NCBI RefSeq assembly: GCF_033439725.1
Contig: NW_026944388.1
Location: forward strand, 992,001-1,056,000
Length of the DNA: 64,000 bases
Origin: Neurospora tetraspora
Lineage: Eukaryota > Ascomycota > Sordariomycetes > Sordariales > Sordariaceae
Direction of reading: 5' to 3'
The translations under genes were made by a program, and so were the position numbers. A model generated the notes under the pieces. The model searched no databases and was not told where the DNA came from. It worked only from the letters and a program-made list of their open reading frames with translations. This document shows positions 23,418 to 34,337 of this stretch, one piece after another (within the stretch, counting starts at the first letter, position 1; every line of letters begins with the position of its first letter).

Positions 23418-26053
23418 AGGAAACGGGTGGGCGGATGAAGGAAGGAAAGAAATGGAATGATAATGTCGTGTGACAATTACACGGGTTATGAAACGTCATT
23501 GAATATGCTGTTTGCCTGTTGTTGTTGTTGCGACTCTTTATAAGCTAGAAGAAGGTCATGATGTAACGCACTTTTTTGCAAGACAGTTATGATGCCCTTC
23601 CTTGAACAGGCACGCACACACACACATTCTATCTATAGGCACAACTATATCTATCTATCTATTAGTACCATATTTATAATTGCAATGTACATAGACAAAC
23701 ACACACCTCCAAGCGGTAACAAACATTTGCTGAAATCGGGTTTACCGTCGACATCAAGGTGAAAGATGACGACATTCTCTATCCTTATCCTCGTACTCTT
23801 CACTTCATCCGCATCCCTCCATCCATCCATCCATCCATCCATCCAACACTGCCCCTCTCCCCCTCTCCCTTCCCTCGCACCCTCCCTCACCTCCTCACGC
23901 ACCATACTTACGTGACCTTCTGATCGAAATTGCAACCCTCTATCTTTCTCCGTAACGCTGACACCGCCCACTGCATTGCACTGGTTGCCTTGTGCCTATA
24001 TCATCACCACCTAAGTTCCAGGTCTGCAGCGACCGAGGGAGGTGAAGGGAGGCGAGGGAGGGGTATCGTATCCGATCCGTCACATATCTATCTACTCTCA
24101 CCCGTTTCGTTGTTCTATCATTATCGCCGTGATTATCAGCATCATCATATGCTGTGTGTGCCTCAATCCCTCTTCTCGTCGATGATCTATCACGATTTCA
24201 CGGCGCTTAGCTATCTAGCCATTCAACTTCCGTGGGAACGGGTATGAGGAGCGGGATTCTTATCGGCTTTTCATATACTCGGATTTGATAGATCAATTCA
24301 TCACATAACAAACCAATCTCATCACGGCTGGTTGGTTGCCACTCATCGAGGCACACACACAGCCCGTTCGGTCACAACCTCAACGGTCGGTCACAACGGT
24401 CAAAGCCACGCCCGGTTTGTTAGTGGCACTGGCACACTTTAGGAATAACTACTACCTACATTGGTATCAGGATTCGAGATTCGAAAGTCCGTTCGTGGTT
24501 TTTGCCTAGGTAGGTGGGAAGGTGCCCGATCCGGTTGCAGGTTGACTACCCAAGGTCCCTCCTACTCCCGTCCCTAGGGAATGTCTAGTATAGACAGACC
24601 ATAGATAGGTAGATGTGTACCCCCACGCTCGCCAAGTAGACGAGGTAAGTACATAAAGTATAGGTAGTAGGTGCACCACAGTACATACAGTGTTGACTGT
24701 GGAAGTAGAACGGTTAACGACTCCGACTTTGCTGACAGAGTCCTCAGGGTGGGTTCAAACTGCTACGCTAAGTAGAAAACATTAACCAAGCGAGCCAAGT
24801 TACCATGAATGACGGCTCACTAATGTAGGAACACCACACATCTTGATAACCATGCATCTCAAATCTGAGATACATATCTGAGATAGACTAGTAGGGCAAA
24901 AACTGCAGTTTCTTTTTGGAGTTGGTTGTTGCTCATTCAATCTCAGAGTCAACCAACCCACTGTTTTGGTTTATGTTGCCCCCAAAGATGGCGTGTGCGA
25001 ATCTTCTACATAGTGCAAATGTCGTTGTCGTCTTCTTCGAAATGCCTTTGGTTCGACTTTGACCCATGCATGTCACTGTGGGCCGGTTAGTTGGTGTCGC
25101 TCCAAAAAAAGTTGCTTAGGACAGAGACATGGGTTGTTTGTTGGCCCAATACTTGTGAAAGGCCTTGATGAATACCAACCAAATCGTGCCTTGATGAAAG
25201 GGCGGCATGAAGCTTTCATCCGACTAAATACAACCTTCCGCCCGGCGCTAGCGCTCTAGCAGTCGGGCAGCATCCCGTCCGGGGCACTGTCCCGCTCCGT
25301 CCGGGGTTAAACCGGGGAGTTAAACCCGAGTGGATCACCTCCGATCATCGGCGCCGAGGTGTGGACACTGGCTTTCACCGCGCGCGCCCCCGCTGTCGTC
25401 CCACTCCCACCGTATTCGCCTTTTTGTTTGTGTGTTGGGGTTTCGGCTCGAAACATCCGTTGTACGGTAGGTGGAGACAGAGCCGGGGCGGGGCCGAGGC
25501 CTTGTTGGGTACATACCGCTGGACCGTTGGTGGGGGGCGGTCGGGGCGGTCGGGGCGGTCGGACTCGGAGCGGGTTAGTTACCCGGAGGAACAGCTACGT
25601 TGGGAATAGCGTCAAACAAACAAACGACTCACCGGCGTGTCTCTAACATTCGAGTATGGGGTATGGGGTAGTCTAGACTTTCTTGGTGCTGGCGCCATCC
25701 CACATCGTCTCGGTGAAATTCCAAAGCTGTGGATTCCTTTTGTTGGCTTGTCCCTTTTGACATCAAAGTCTGGGGTTGGGTATGGGGTTCGACTGGAGAT
25801 AAAATGGAGATGCCGAGATGGGATCATGGAACGAAAACGACATCTGTTTCCAAGAAATCGTCAAGTGCTTTGACAGTCTTGGAACTCTCGGTATACGTAA
25901 CAGAATAGTTCTAGACTGGTGAACTAAAAAAACTAAAAAACTGCTAAGAGGTGTCAGCAACCGTCGAACCGAAGAGAGCCGAATATCCGGGGATGGGTTG
26001 ATGTTAGAGCAATCTTGGATGAGCACGGGTGAAGGGAGTTTTCCGACGGAAAG

Positions 26054-26136
26054 CATCATCGAGTGAGAATCTGAAGACAGTGGTGACTGAGTGGTGATAT
26101 TGTTTGATTCTCCTCATGATATACGATAGCCGTAAA
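26054..26136 (+). repeat. Dispersed block A, copy 1
   Basis: About 83 bp starting CATCATCGAGTGAGAATCTG and ending CGTAAA. A direct copy with a few substitutions and small indels lies at 45561-45639, just 3' of the GIY-YIG/STPR-like gene. Confidence 0.75.
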
Positions 26137-26985
26137 TGCAATCAACAACTAAAACAGCAGAGATGACCTCCATCTAAAAACCATGAATGCGTGCCTGCTT
26201 ATGAAGAAATGTGTACACGTTCCGTCCCGTTGTGTCCCATGATCCCGAATGACCCGTTTCTGATGATGATAATGATGATGATGATCAACAAACACAAAAA
26301 ATGCTTAAACATTAGCCGAAAAATGATGTACAATGCCTTTTCTCGATTTCTCTTCTTTTGCGTGATCGCCGCCGCCGCCCGTGAGAGCTATGAGAGAGTG
26401 AGTGGGATGTTCTTTCTCTTTCTTCTGTTTCTTCATGAGTTCCGCCTGCCTGTCCTGTCCTGTCTCGTGAAGACTTTTGTTCCGATTCCAAAATACCCCA
26501 AAAATGCGCCGCCGAACACTCCAATGACAAGAAATAACTAGAGAGACAATGAATTTGGTGAAGAAAATGCAAAAACGCAGACGATATCCAACCCACCCAA
26601 AACAACACCGGTTTTTTGATGTGTCCATGTCCAGATCTGGTATACCAATGACAGGTAGGTGTAACCAGTAAAATGCTTGATAAGAAAAAGAATGATGTTC
26701 GAGAAAAGAAAAGAAAAGTGCTTTTATGCTTCCTTCACCGGTGAAGAGGGTGATTCGAGAAGTGATTGGTCGCAACTGCCACAGCGGAAGCAGAAGCAGA
26801 AGAAGCAAAGACTTGAAGGCAAGAGCGAACATCAACCCCACGAAAACGACGACATCCGACCAACTGATCGCGATAAAGTCTGCCGAGAGGTTCCAGGTTT
26901 CGAACCCCCACGCACTAGTGTCCTTCTGGTGGCACTGGTCGTCTGCGTTGTTGATTTTCGGTTCGTTCCTTCCCCAATTCCGCGG

Positions 26986-27070
26986 TCCCCCACACTTTCC
27001 CATGCAATGGAAAACAAACTGCATCGTCCATGACGAAAGATGGGAAAACTGACTCCCGAGCATAGCTGCG
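26986..27070 (+). repeat. Dispersed block B, copy 1
   Basis: About 85 bp whose complement recurs at 43208-43291. The shared core includes ATGGACGATGCAGTTTG and CATTGCATGGGA when read on the minus strand; the two copies differ mainly in a short internal segment. Confidence 0.75.
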
Positions 27071-27166
27071 GCACCATGCATCCTCTCGGATGGGAAACCA
27101 AGGACATCCGCATCCTCTTACCCGCCCCCTCATCGCTCACATGACTGCTGTGTGTGTCCTGCCTTG

Positions 27167-28306
27167 TTACCTCCCTACCAAGGGGGTGACAAGCTCAATG
27201 CTCTTTGGCCTCGAGTAAATCCCCGGCCTGCGGCTTGGTAGCGGTCGGTCATTGTAGGCATCTCCCATACCGCCATAGTAATGGCCGTCGTACGTAGAAG
27301 GGAAGAAACCGGACTGCTGGTTCGAGTACGAGTTGTTGGGGCTCGCAGCTGAGCTCCGGTTCGAGAAAGGCCAAACGTTGGCGTGGTAGCTGCCTACAGG
27401 TGGCGGCGAGGGGGGGCTGGCTGGCCTTCCGCCATAGAGGGAAGACTTGAGGGCATTGATGGCTGAGGAGTGGCCGGTTCCCGGTGTGGTAGGTGGGGAG
27501 ACATATGTTGAGTTGGGACGGGATGGGGATGCGCGGGGGATGATGTCTCGGGGCTCTGAGAAGGCCGAGTAGAAAGGGTAGTGAGTTGGAGCGTTCGAAC
27601 CGACCCAGCTGCGAGATGAGGGCGAGGAGGCCCCGAAGCCTTCCTGGTCGCTTAGGCGGCAGCTAATGAGTTCAGGTCAGTCTTGAGATTCAATGAATTG
27701 GTTTGGGGGCAGTTGTTTGAACTTACTCCTTGGAGCAATAGAGGGATTGGTCGTTATCGGGGATAAACTGCTTCTCGCAAGACATGCTATAAGACTGAGT
27801 GTCAGCACAATATACTCTGGTATATCCATGCACAAGAGACAACCCTGAAAGGTTATGCAGGAACGGTAATGCTTCGGCACCAAGATGACCAATGCCATTG
27901 CACCTTCAAGCACCGTTACACGGATCACCCGCATATCAGGTGACGATGCGCGAGAGCCAAAAAGGAATTATTTGGGGAGGGGAAGCTGGTTGTACTGAAG
28001 GCAATTCATCAAGAGAACCCTAGATACAACACTTGGATCTGATCTGGCGGGCTTGGGTTTGTTGGGGGAAGGCAAAAGAGCAGGGGTAACATACCAGAAC
28101 TGGGGAAAGCTTTCCCGCTCCTCCTCAAACCAACGCTCTTCTTCCAATTCTCTCTCACGATCCCTCATGTTCCTGCCCAGCTTCTGGGAGGTCTGGGGGG
28201 TGTTTCTCCTCGTCATGGCAGGTCGAGTTGAAGAAGCAGCTTTTCGGACGTCGGTCATCGAAGTGTTGCCAGAAGCATGCCCGGACTTTCGGCGTTGGTG
28301 ATGCAT
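27167..28306 (-). CDS. Ecl1-like zinc-finger protein (fungal lifespan regulatory factor family)
   Basis: Related to fission-yeast Ecl1/2/3, small zinc-binding proteins that extend chronological lifespan and respond to nutrient stress. Three exons on the minus strand, 28306-28095, 27786-27727 and 27662-27167, join in frame to 255 aa. The defining finger is CMSCEKQFIPDNDQSLYCSK followed by DC at residues 71-92, a C-x2-C-x13-C-x3-C arrangement assembled across both introns: the first cysteine codon is split by intron 1, and the aspartate codon before the last cysteine is split by intron 2. The N-terminus is basic, then acidic (RERELEEERWFEEERE). The C-terminal 160 residues are rich in S, P, Y and N, with SPSRP and SPPTTP sites that are possible kinase targets. 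The ATG at 28306 is the first in frame. Exon 3 has no ATG of its own near its beginning, so the gene is invisible to simple ORF scanning. Family placement rests on the finger only. Confidence 0.8.
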
Positions 28307-30947
28307 GGAGGCTATTATGTGTGATTGGTTGGGGTTAAGAGGTGAGGTGAGCCCGAGGGAGCGCCAGGGGTTCACTGGTTGGCTGACTTGTTCGGCTCAG
28401 GTCCCTTGGCAGCGCAACGTGGGTTGGTGATGGAAACGCGGGGTCCTACCCAAGAGGAGAAGGTGAATTGGTGTCCGTGTCGTCCTTGATCACGTCTGGG
28501 TCCAAAGTTGAGAGAAGCTGGGGATCCCTGGAAGGGGGAGGAGTGAAGAGTTATTCAAAACTTTTGTTGACCAACAAGCCCACAAGTTACTATTCGTGGA
28601 ATGACGAATCCGTGTAAGTGGGTGTCGTGCTGGGTGGCAAATATGTAAGCTGCAAGAAGAGAATTTTCTTGCTCGTGCTTGTTGTTCCTGGCGCTGTCGT
28701 GGGACTGGAGAGTCTGAGGGAAAGTGCGCAAACCGATAGCTTCAACGAACGACTTCGGGAGACCAAACGAGGGTAGTGGTGGTGTTAGACAAGTAGGACG
28801 GGAGGAGGACAAGGAGGACAATCGACCGGCTATTAAACCCGTAAGGTGTAACAGGTGCAGGTCAGTTGCTTTATATGTCGCCGTCAAGTCGCGATGGGGT
28901 TGCGCTAGTGACCGGTTTGTTTCCCAGTTCACAGTCCAGGGAACAGGCTTGGACGGTTTTGCGGGGCCCCGGATTGTGCGAGTGAGCTACTGTCCCGCTA
29001 TTGACTTGTTTACAGCCGGAGGTGGGGATGGAGTCTGTAGCTGCTGGTGTTTCGCTTCTCTGGGTCGACAAGTGGGTAGAACAGGATAGCCGGTGGTGGC
29101 ACAGATGAGGGGAGTCGGCACACGGTGTTGAGTGTTTCGTTCGGGATTTAGCTACGGGTACGCCGTGTCGTTCGAGAACAAGGTTGGGCAGTCCGACTAC
29201 GTATGTGTTGTTGTCTTGGGTTCGGTTGGCAGTTGTGTTTGAGCGGACGTCAATTGGCGTCTGTGGATGTAAGTGTGGTGAGGTGAGGTAGCTGCACAGT
29301 GTTGTCTTGATGCTATTCCCGTTGGCTGCTGCAATGCTGATGGGATGATGGAATTCCCTTGCTAGGTTGATGTTCGTTCTTGAGCGGAGGGTATCTTGAA
29401 GAAAAAAAGACTAGGAGGGAGGTACAATGGGGGAGAGGAACTGGCGGACGTCTTATAATAAGAAATGATAGAACAAGTGTATTGCGTGGTGTACTTGGGT
29501 AAGGAGGCCAGGTGCTTGGTATCTGCGCAAGGATGACTCTTTACTAGGTTGTCACTGAACGAGACCTAGTTTGTAGCCTGTATCTATCTGCCCCTGTCAG
29601 TCCCCTTTTGGCCCTTTTTTGGCCCCGGCTGCGCTTTTAGCACACAATCCGCCGTGTCTTCGTCTGTGATCTGGAGTCTTGCCCGAGAACGGAGATCAGC
29701 AGGGTTGGGATGTCGACCAATCGTCTTTCACGGTTGCTTGAACGTGTACAGTGTGTCGGTATGACTATATGGAGCCTGTGCAGTTGCACTTTATCTGGCC
29801 CGTCGTATCTCTATCTCTCCAGCACTTTCACTTTTTAATTTTTATTATCTGAACTCTCGCCAAGGGTTGAGGTTCGATCGATTGGCCTCATGTCTCCCCT
29901 ACCGCAGTCGATGGTCAGTCATTCTGTGGATCAAAGAGGAGAAATAAAAGGAAAGAAGCGATCTGGACTTTCTATAGAGACCAGTAAGGTCCTCTCTATG
30001 ACGCTCGCTGTTCTTGTCGCTGCTTGGAGTGGCTGACTGCTGTAGCGATTTGTAGACAAAATCCACAGGTCGTCACCGGTTGCGCGTTGGACCAGGTTCT
30101 TGTTGGAAGGTGGGGTCCCAGTGTCAGTTGAAGCTTCCTCAGTTGACGACAGAAGTTTTGGGGTGAGGGGGTGCTGAACACTTGCACTGCAGGGATTATA
30201 GGGGGTTTCTGACACTGTGTTGGCTGTTTTTAGGGGGGGTGGGGGAGGCGGAAGAGGGGCCGACAGGACTGACTCCAGGAATAGGGCAGCTTGGTTCTGT
30301 CCATTTCACTCGCATTCTTTTCGCAATCAAAAACTCTCCGCCGGTCATATTGGCATGGAAAACTCTGAAAATGAGCACCCGGACCTCAGCTTACCGACAC
30401 CGATGAAGGGTCCTGTCCCCGCCTGTTCTGTCTCAACAACCGAGCCCTGCGGTCCCGAGCCCCTGTGACAAAAGGTGTGGGGGTGATGGCGGAATCTGCG
30501 AATGACACGGTTGGCAGACAGGCACCTGGATGGCCAATGTTGCCAGAATGTTGTGATATTTTCCATCCAAGGTCCATCGGCTTCCCTCCTAGACTCACAG
30601 GCTTCCATCTAGGTCTACTGGGCTGAATGGTACGGGGTCCTCACAGCCCAGAGGCCGCAAAGGTGCTTCGGATGGCTCCGTGTCAACAATCCTACTTCAT
30701 TGTTCACTCTGCTTGGTTCACCACTTTCCTATGGCGGCAGGTAGCAAGCTTGTTACGACATTCACGTACCTACTCGGCCCTCGGGCTTGTTGACGATCCC
30801 GTCCTTCGTGTTTAGAGACATTCGCTGTTTTAGTGATCATCACAGGTCCATCTCCCGTCCGTTAAAAGAGTGGATTACAGCGACGCTCGCTACCTTAAAC
30901 TTGGGTTCCAAGAGGACTTTTAAATAGACTGTACAGTGAGAAGCTGA
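28307..30947. other. Upstream region of Ecl1-like gene
   Basis: About 2.6 kb of GC-normal, non-repetitive DNA with no recognisable gene. It probably holds the promoter and a long leader of the Ecl1-like gene. CCCCT/AGGGG elements, the stress-response element type, occur several times (for example near 29600), but such short motifs are weak evidence. Confidence 0.35.
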
Positions 30948-31232
30948 ATGGCCAGCGTAGACAGCAAGGTGCTCCATCCCACCTGGAACCCGATCACAAA
31001 GACAGGAGACCTCCATCATGATCCCACTCGAGTTGAGGTGATCACGGGCCTCGGAGGTCTCAATCGCCTACTCAAGAGCCTGGGCTTCTTCCACAGTGCT
31101 GAGGTATGATCTCCGTCATCACTCCTCCCGAAATGCCCGTCTTTCCCCCACATACGCATAGCCTTCCATCTTCAGGTCACCACCAAACACCAAGACCACG
31201 CACGCACTGCTACACGTGTGTCGAGGAGCTGA
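30948..31232 (+). CDS. Candidate small two-exon gene or gene fragment
   Basis: ATG at 30948 opens 52 codons with natural-looking sequence (MASVDSKVLHPTWNPITK, then VEVITGLGGLNRLLKSLGFF), ending exactly at a GTATGA donor at 31104. A CAG acceptor at 31175 resumes in phase for 18 codons to a stop at 31232, giving 70 aa in total. There is no good branch site and no family that I recognise. It lies only 165 bases from the left end of the transposon, so it may be the 5' remnant of a longer gene whose continuation was lost. Codon composition is unlike the chance frames nearby, which is the main reason to list it. Confidence 0.35.
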
Positions 31233-31396
31233 TGTCGTCGCCCCAGATTGAGCCTCTTCAGTGTGCTGCCAAATCCTTGCTTCTTTCTCACAGCCTTAAC
31301 CTGACATTCAGTCTTTTTGGACACTCCACACACACCTTTAAGCATACCCTACTTTTTGGGATTCATCCTCGTCCCTGCTGACCGCTCACCGGTTTA

Positions 31397-31515
31397 CTCG
31401 TCGGTTAGGTATGGAGTCCACCCTATGGGGGTCTCGCTTACAGCTAGCCAACCGACTCTCATCGTCCCTTTGAGAGTCGGATTTTTTACATATAACGTGC
31501 AAGCTCTGTAACGGT
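31397..31515 (+). repeat. Left terminal inverted repeat of the DNA transposon
   Basis: Matches the complement of 36753-36890 almost base for base in its inner 75 bp (from CAACCGACTCTCATCGTCCC to the ACGGT at 31515) and in its outer 13 bp. It is about 20 bp shorter than the right copy in the section between. Confidence 0.85.
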
Positions 31516-32082
31516 CAGAATCTTTAATAATCTGTTTTTCTACTAAAATATAAGTAAAAAAGATGGTAAAATATTTAAATTGTTCGTCTCAATTGCGCGC
31601 ATTGAGCAATGTATTTCTTTTATAATCAAATTATTATAATGTATTATTATAGTATTACAAAGCCTTTATAGCCCGTACTTATAATATAATATTTAACTCC
31701 TCCTCTTCTTTCTCTTCCCTTTGTAAATTCCTATCATCATTAGAATCGTCGTTTATAATAACTATTACCCTTGTACAGCTTACGGACACCTTTAGCTTCT
31801 TACCCGCTACTATTATAATTGCTATAGTAACCTCTTCTTCGTTAGAATTTGTATCGATAGCCTTTTCCTTCCCCTTCTTAGACTTCTTTCTAGGAAGGTA
31901 TAGTGTTAATATAGACAGTCCAGACGATGGCCCAATTCGTGCTACTTATGTGCCTACTAGATGGGCGTACTGCGGTATAGCTGGGAATTTACTAAGTATA
32001 TTTATACCTTCGTTACCTAAAAAGAATTCAACTGACGAGGTATTTCCTCTACGAACCTTTTTAGCCTGCTTTTTATTGTATA

Positions 32083-32349
32083 TGTAACGGGTCTGAACGA
32101 ATATTGCACAGCGAGCAGTCGTATAAGGTTAAAATGCTATATTTAACAGAGAAAGCAAGAGAGGAAAGATTGTACTAGAAGGGTGTAGTTGAAAGAAGGT
32201 TTTGTGCATATGCGCACGGGCTAGGCAGTTATGCGGGTCTAGCTAACTAGAGGGCCCGCATCCTTATCGATAAGGCAAGTACCCTATCGATAAGGATAAT
32301 ACGGTTTGGCAATAGCTAAGTTTAACCCATAGGCTCTAGCCCTATAATA
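32083..32349. repeat. Left LTR of nested element
   Basis: 267 bp, paired with 34071-34337. Contains a tandem pair of TATCGATA-centred palindromes near its middle, shared by both copies and almost untouched by substitutions. Confidence 0.8.
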
Positions 32350-34070
32350 TTACTCCCTTACTCCCCCTTAGGAAGTACTGTATAAAATATATCGTAGTTA
32401 ATTATACGAGAAATAATTAAAATCCAGTACAACCGTACCTAGCCAAATGCCTATTTAAACGGGAAAAATTAATAATACTAAAAAGAACAAAATTTCTCTA
32501 TCTGAGCCACTAAATAAACGCTATATAACTACTTGCCTACTACCCAAGTCAGTAACGAGCGTGCTTGCTATTATCTTTATAGAGTTATACTTAAAGGCTA
32601 CGGGTATTAAAACTAAATTAGGGAATATATTTAGACTTTACCTATTCAGGAAACGCTCCGTAGAAATAAAAATCTATACCTGCGATAGAATATAATTAAA
32701 ATTGTTACTTAATATTTTGTATTGCTCTATTTCTCCTACTAATAGTAATTACTAACCCCCCTCGCTAGGGAATAGCTTTAGTAATTCTTATACCTACGAA
32801 ATTAATACCTATTCCCTCTATCAGTTATATTATAAATAAGTATTATTAATTATAATTAGGCGGCGAATGGTACTACTTTATAACCTACCTATTTGATTAA
32901 TAAATAGAATTATACTATGATAAGTTAATTAAAGGTCCCTCTTTTTAAATATAGTAGTATTCCTTTACCCCTAATATTATTAGGGTAGCTATTAATATAG
33001 CTTCGTTTAATCCAAATATTCCTCCTCTTTATAACTATCGTTATCGTAACTACCTAAACCCTTACTAAATTATATTCGAATATTATTCATCTTCGTCTTT
33101 CATTTATACTATTTAAATTAATAAAAACTATTCCTATAATTCATATACTTACCCTCCTTCTTCTACTTATTTTTCTATTTCTAGGACAGTAACGAAGGTT
33201 TTATTATTAAAATATTAATAAAGGTATTTATAGGATTACCTTTATTGTTAATTAGGGTATACTTTGCGAATAATAAAGAAGTAATAGTTAAAAGAAAACT
33301 ATTACTATTAAAATGATAAAAATATTCTAATAATTAAAAATATTATTTAAATACATCGGTTCAGTTAGAAAAACATTGCTTCCAATCGTGATTTAAAGTA
33401 GCGGTTAGCTAACTAACCTTAGTAAGTTTTAACCATAAATTAATACAAATTCGGTAAAATACTTTTTTGAAGCAGGCGAAGAAAATTGTTATTAATTCGC
33501 CTAATTTCTAATAAAGTCAGTAAATTTCTTATCCGGCCCTTTTAATAACGTTAGGGTCCCTATATATAAACTTAAGTTTATTAATAAGAGTAGCTGGCGA
33601 TTATAATATAAGGGAATTAATAAATATAATAAATAGTTTTTTAATAATAAATAATAAGTAAGCGAGTAAATAATAAAATTACATTTCTATATTATTAATA
33701 GCGAATCTATTTATATAGAGTTTAGCCTACGTGTTTAAACCCTAAATTTCAAATTCCTCTTTATCCCTTAAAAATTTCTCGAATTAAAGAAGTACCGACT
33801 TCAGGGTGGCGGGTTTTGAAATAATTTCAGTTAATAACGTTTAGAAAGCGGCCGTAAATTATTATAAACGTTCTTAAGGATCCTAAAACTAAAGAATCGT
33901 AAGGAAAGTAGTTAGTACTATTATCGAAAGGGATGGGGGTCCGGGCAATAGGCGGGAGGTAGATAAAAATTTCGTTATTAAAGGAGACGAAAGTAACAGG
34001 GAGAGAACTCTTTAACGTACTTATGAAAGAAGGGTAACAGTATTAATTTGAAAAGAGTAATTAAATATAA

Positions 34071-34337
34071 TATAACGGGTCTAAATGAATATTATATAAC
34101 GAACAATCGTATAAAGTTAAAATACTATATTTGACAAAGGAAGCAAGAGAGGAAAGACTATACTAAAAGGGTGTAGTCGGAAGAAGGTTTTATGTATATG
34201 CGCACGAGCCAAGCAATTATATGGGTCTAGCCAACCAGAGGGCCCGCATCCTTATCGATAAGGCAAGTACCCTATCGATAAGGACAATACGGCTTGGCAA
34301 CAGCTAAACTTAACCCCTAGGCTCTAGCCCTATAACA
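34071..34337. repeat. Right LTR of nested element
   Basis: 267 bp, same orientation as the left LTR; followed directly by the second GTATA target-site copy. Confidence 0.8.

Larger units (their letters stand above)
23418..27166. other. Long intergenic region between kinase and Ecl1-like gene
   Basis: Convergent 3' regions of about 3.7 kb. Simple repeats include a CATC tract near 23815-23846, CA and CTAT runs near 23620-23660, and three GGTCGGGGC-type 9-bp units near 25538-25564. Two blocks at 26054-26136 and 26986-27070 recur at the flanks of the gene at 43.7 kb (separate entries). A 258-codon minus-strand frame ends at 26305 but is rich in W, C, F and K runs and looks like 3' untranslated sequence. 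Confidence 0.45.
32083..34337. mobile_element. LTR retroelement relic nested in the DNA transposon
   Basis: A 2,255-bp element bounded by two 267-bp direct repeats, 32083-32349 and 34071-34337. Both are flanked by the same five bases, GTATA (32078-32082 and 34338-34342), a clean target-site duplication. The repeats end in the TG...CA manner of LTRs. The internal 1.7 kb is AT-rich with no recognisable gag or pol, so this is a fossil or a short non-autonomous form; the family cannot be named. The LTRs differ at roughly three dozen positions by eye, nearly all transitions, as RIP would cause, so the divergence cannot be read as age. It is younger than the DNA transposon it sits in. Broken many times over. 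Confidence 0.8.

Noticed and set aside
23815-23846. CATC tandem tract as a possible CRISPR-like or regulatory repeat
   Set aside because: Plain tetranucleotide microsatellite with no spacers.
24705-24772. tRNA-like sequence with GGTTAACG and GGGTTCAAAC boxes
   Set aside because: A- and B-box-like parts are present, but neither the acceptor stem nor the anticodon stem pairs; at most a decayed tRNA or tRNA-derived relic.
26305-27081. 258-codon minus-strand frame with an ATG
   Set aside because: Rich in W, C, F and K runs, no known motif, lies just past the stop of the Ecl1-like gene on the same strand; best explained as 3' untranslated sequence.
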